The position numbers and the translations under genes are program-made. Under the pieces are notes generated by a model that did not search any database, was not told the origin of the DNA, and saw nothing but the letters and a program-made list of their open reading frames with translations. Shown piece by piece: positions 6,353 to 7,856 of a stretch of 7,856 nt of DNA; position 1 is the stretch's first letter, and each line of letters begins with the position of its first letter. Location: contig JAFWOX010000041.1 of assembly GCA_017545325.1 (NCBI GenBank), positions 1 through 7,856 on the forward strand, read 5' to 3'. The DNA comes from Oscillospiraceae bacterium. GTDB taxonomy: Bacteria > Bacillota_A > Clostridia > Oscillospirales > Oscillospiraceae.

Positions 6353-7563
6353 CAGGCCTTTTTCCCGTCCACCACGGCCTGGATCCGGGTGGGCAGACCG
6401 TAGAGCCGGATGAAGCCGTCCGCATCGGACTGCCGATAATCCGATTCGCCGAAGGTGGCGATCTCCTCAGAATACAGGGTGTTGGGGCTCCACACCCCGG
6501 CATTGATGATGCTGCCCTTGTAGAGCTTCAGCTTCACCTTACCGGTGACCCGCTCCTGGGTCTTGGCGACAAAGGCGGCCAGCGCCTCCCGCAGGGGGCT
6601 GAACCACTGGCCGTTATACACCAGCTCGCCGTAGGTGATGCTCAGCTCCTGCTTCTTGTGCAGGGTGAGCTTATCCAGGCACAGGGTCTCCAGCACCTCA
6701 TGGGCCTTGTAGAGGATGGTGCCGCCGGGCGTTTCGTATACGCCCCGGCTCTTCATACCCACCAGCCGGTTCTCCACCAGATCCAGCAGGCCGATGCCAT
6801 GCTTGCCGCCCAGCTTATTCAGGGCGGCGATGAGCTCCACGGGGCCGATCTCCTCCCCGTTGAGCTTCACGGGAACGCCCTTCACGAACTCCAGCTCGAT
6901 ATACTCCGGCGCATCCGGCGCCTGGAGGGGAGAGCAGCTCATCTCCAGGAAGCCGTCCTTCTCATACTGGGGCTCGTTGCCGGGCTCCTCCAGATCCAGG
7001 CCCTCGTGGCTCAGGTGCCAGAGGTTCTTATCCTTGGAATAATTGGTCTCCCGGTTGATCCGCAGAGGGACGTTGTGGGCCTCTGCATAGTCGATCTCCT
7101 CATCCCGGGATTTGATATCCCACATCCGCCAGGGGGCGATGATGGGCATATCCGGAGCGAAATGCATGATGCCCAGCTCGAAGCGTACCTGGTCGTTGCC
7201 CTTGCCGGTGCAGCCGTGGGCGATGGCGTCGGCGCCCTCCGCCTTGGCGATCTCCACCAGCCGCTTGGCAATCAGGGGCCTGGCCAGGCTGGTGCCCAGA
7301 AGGTACCCTTCGTACTTGGCGTCGGCCTGCATGGCGGGGAAGATGAAGTCCTCCACCAACTCCTGCTTCAGGTCCTCGATATACAGCTTGCTGGCCCCGG
7401 TCTTCAGGGCCTTGGCCTCCAGCCCCTCCAGCTCGTCATCCTGCCCCACGTCAGCGGCCACGGCAATGACGGAGCAGCCGGGATAGGTCTCCTTCAGCCA
7501 GGGGATGATGATGCTGGTGTCCAAACCGCCGGAATAGGCGAGAACGATCTTTTTGTAAGACAT
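6352..7563 (-). CDS. argG: Argininosuccinate synthase
   Basis: This 403-residue cytoplasmic enzyme joins citrulline and aspartate using ATP to give argininosuccinate, feeding ArgH. It has the N-type ATP pyrophosphatase loop SGGLDTS (11-17) and the conserved [14 protein letters not shown] (116-129), which takes part in nucleotide and substrate binding. Length is normal (about 400 residues). The start ATG at 7563 is preceded by GGAGGA (minus strand, 7576-7571) with a 7-base spacer. It is the first gene of an argG-argH-HAD operon with a clear promoter and probable ArgR sites upstream. No other arginine genes (argBCDFJ) are in view, so the early pathway must be encoded elsewhere, or citrulline comes from another source. 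Confidence 0.98.
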   Translation of the reverse strand: MSYKKIVLAYSGGLDTSIIIPWLKETYPGCSVIAVAADVGQDDELEGLEAKALKTGASKLYIEDLKQELVEDFIFPAMQADAKYEGYLLGTSLARPLIAKRLVEIAKAEGADAIAHGCTGKGNDQVRFELGIMHFAPDMPIIAPWRMWDIKSRDEEIDYAEAHNVPLRINRETNYSKDKNLWHLSHEGLDLEEPGNEPQYEKDGFLEMSCSPLQAPDAPEYIELEFVKGVPVKLNGEEIGPVELIAALNKLGGKHGIGLLDLVENRLVGMKSRGVYETPGGTILYKAHEVLETLCLDKLTLHKKQELSITYGELVYNGQWFSPLREALAAFVAKTQERVTGKVKLKLYKGSIINAGVWSPNTLYSEEIATFGESDYRQSDADGFIRLYGLPTRIQAVVDGKKA

Positions 7564-7570
7564 GGCGTAT

Positions 7571-7576
7571 TCCTCC
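7571..7576 (-). promoter_or_regulatory. Ribosome binding site of argG
   Basis: The minus strand reads GGAGGA here, with 7 bases to the ATG at 7563-7561. This is a strong site that confirms the start. Confidence 0.85.
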
Positions 7577-7603
7577 AGATATGGTTTTCAGAATGATAAG
7601 GCG

Positions 7604-7632
7604 AGTATACATCCATAAACCCGAAGAGTCAA
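7604..7632 (-). promoter_or_regulatory. Sigma-A-type promoter of the argGH operon
   Basis: On the minus strand TTGACT (7632-7627) and TATACT (7609-7604) are exactly 17 bases apart, each with one mismatch to consensus. Transcription should start near 7597, giving a leader of about 34 bases. That leader is too short for a T-box or riboswitch. Confidence 0.8.
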
Positions 7633-7639
7633 GGGGGAA

Positions 7640-7678
7640 TATGAATAAATATACATAAATGATGAAAATAAATCCGCG
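7640..7678. promoter_or_regulatory. Two tandem ARG-box-like sites (putative ArgR/AhrC operator)
   Basis: TATGAATAAATATACATA (7640-7657) matches 13 of 18 positions of the B. subtilis-type ARG box CATGAATAAAAATKCAAK as I recall it. GATGAAAATAAATCCGCG (7661-7678) is a weaker match, about 11 of 18. The two are 3 bp apart, the spacing typical of paired ARG boxes bound by an ArgR hexamer. They lie about 43-81 bases upstream of the predicted argG start, just beyond the -35 box rather than over it. The AT-rich stretch could alternatively, or also, act as a promoter UP element. Confidence 0.5.
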
Positions 7679-7688
7679 TGGGACTTGG

Positions 7689-7704
7689 AAAACCCCACAA
7701 GGGG
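7689..7704 (-). terminator. Weak terminator-like hairpin upstream of the argG control region
   Basis: On the minus strand CCCC-TTGT-GGGG (7704-7693) is followed directly by TTTT (7692-7689). The stem is only 4 bp. It lies between the right repeat and the argG operator and could end transcription entering from the repeat. It may be chance. Confidence 0.25.
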
Positions 7705-7716
7705 AGAGGGAAGAGA

Positions 7717-7856
7717 TGATATGGTACAAATGATAGGTGACAAATAAAAGAGGAAATTCAACTCGAACATGGTAAGATGTAGTTGCTACACAACAACTGC
7801 CATGAAAGGGCTGAATTTCCATGACCAGTTTAGCATCGAGGGCGCATTTTCGTCAA
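7717..7856 (-). repeat. Right copy of the perfect 140-bp terminal inverted repeat
   Basis: This is the exact reverse complement of 1-140 with no mismatches; the sequences inward of the two copies (from 141 and from 7716) share no similarity. The frame ending SPFMAVVV therefore also runs in from the right edge on the minus strand and stops at 7786. The two copies face each other in the way two inverted insertions of one repeated element would, with only their inner ends in view. Confidence 0.97.

Noticed and set aside
6346..7596. A 416-codon open frame on the plus strand opposite argG, and others opposite argH (5606-6403)
   Set aside because: argG and argH are unambiguous. The antisense products are low-complexity, without motifs, and arise from codon bias.
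7564..7716. A T-box or other riboswitch ahead of argG
   Set aside because: The predicted leader from the promoter to the ATG is only about 34 bases and contains no T-box motif or terminator. Control more likely acts on DNA through the ARG-box-like sites.
1..7856. A linear plasmid or phage genome with terminal inverted repeats
   Set aside because: All genes are chromosomal housekeeping or metabolic. There is no replication, packaging or structural gene, and the exact 140-bp length fits an assembly boundary better.

Overview
The window reads as chromosomal DNA from a high-GC member of the Bacillota, most likely a gut-type clostridium (Oscillospirales-like). The support is strong AGGAGG-type ribosome binding sites, clostridial-type FtsZ and ArgGH proteins, TTG start use and GC-rich codon choice. 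The lineage is inferred from style and gene content, not from a marker comparison. All five complete genes with a recognisable family are housekeeping or metabolic; I see no phage, plasmid, CRISPR, toxin or defence genes.

Layout. Bases 1-140 and 7717-7856 are a perfect 140-bp inverted repeat forming the two ends of the window. Inside it are two converging gene blocks. The plus-strand block (289-4084) is ftsZ, a polytopic membrane protein that may be a divergent YhfC-family member, and a GH63/MGH-like (alpha/alpha)6 glycoside hydrolase. The minus-strand block, read from 7563 down to 4139, is argG, argH and a Cof-type HAD phosphatase, packed tightly (1-nt overlap, then 6-nt gap). The blocks meet at a perfect 11-bp hairpin (4103-4130) that can terminate both. 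Good sigma-A-type promoters precede ftsZ (TTGACC-17-TAAAAT) and argG (TTGACT-17-TATACT). Upstream of the argG promoter are two ARG-box-like sequences 3 bp apart, the arrangement expected of ArgR operators.

Working together. argG and argH encode the last two steps of arginine synthesis (citrulline plus aspartate to argininosuccinate, then to arginine and fumarate) and are a coupled pair. The HAD gene rides on the same transcript but has lower GC and may be a later arrival. ftsZ encodes the division-ring GTPase and here stands outside a division-gene cluster. The two genes after it have no obvious link to division.

The most noteworthy points are the exact inverted repeat at both ends (a flanking repeated element, an invertible segment, or ends set by an assembler), the substituted catalytic positions in the hydrolase, the loss of family motif residues in the membrane protein, and the likely arginine-responsive control region. 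I do not see convincing evidence of a new multi-gene system.
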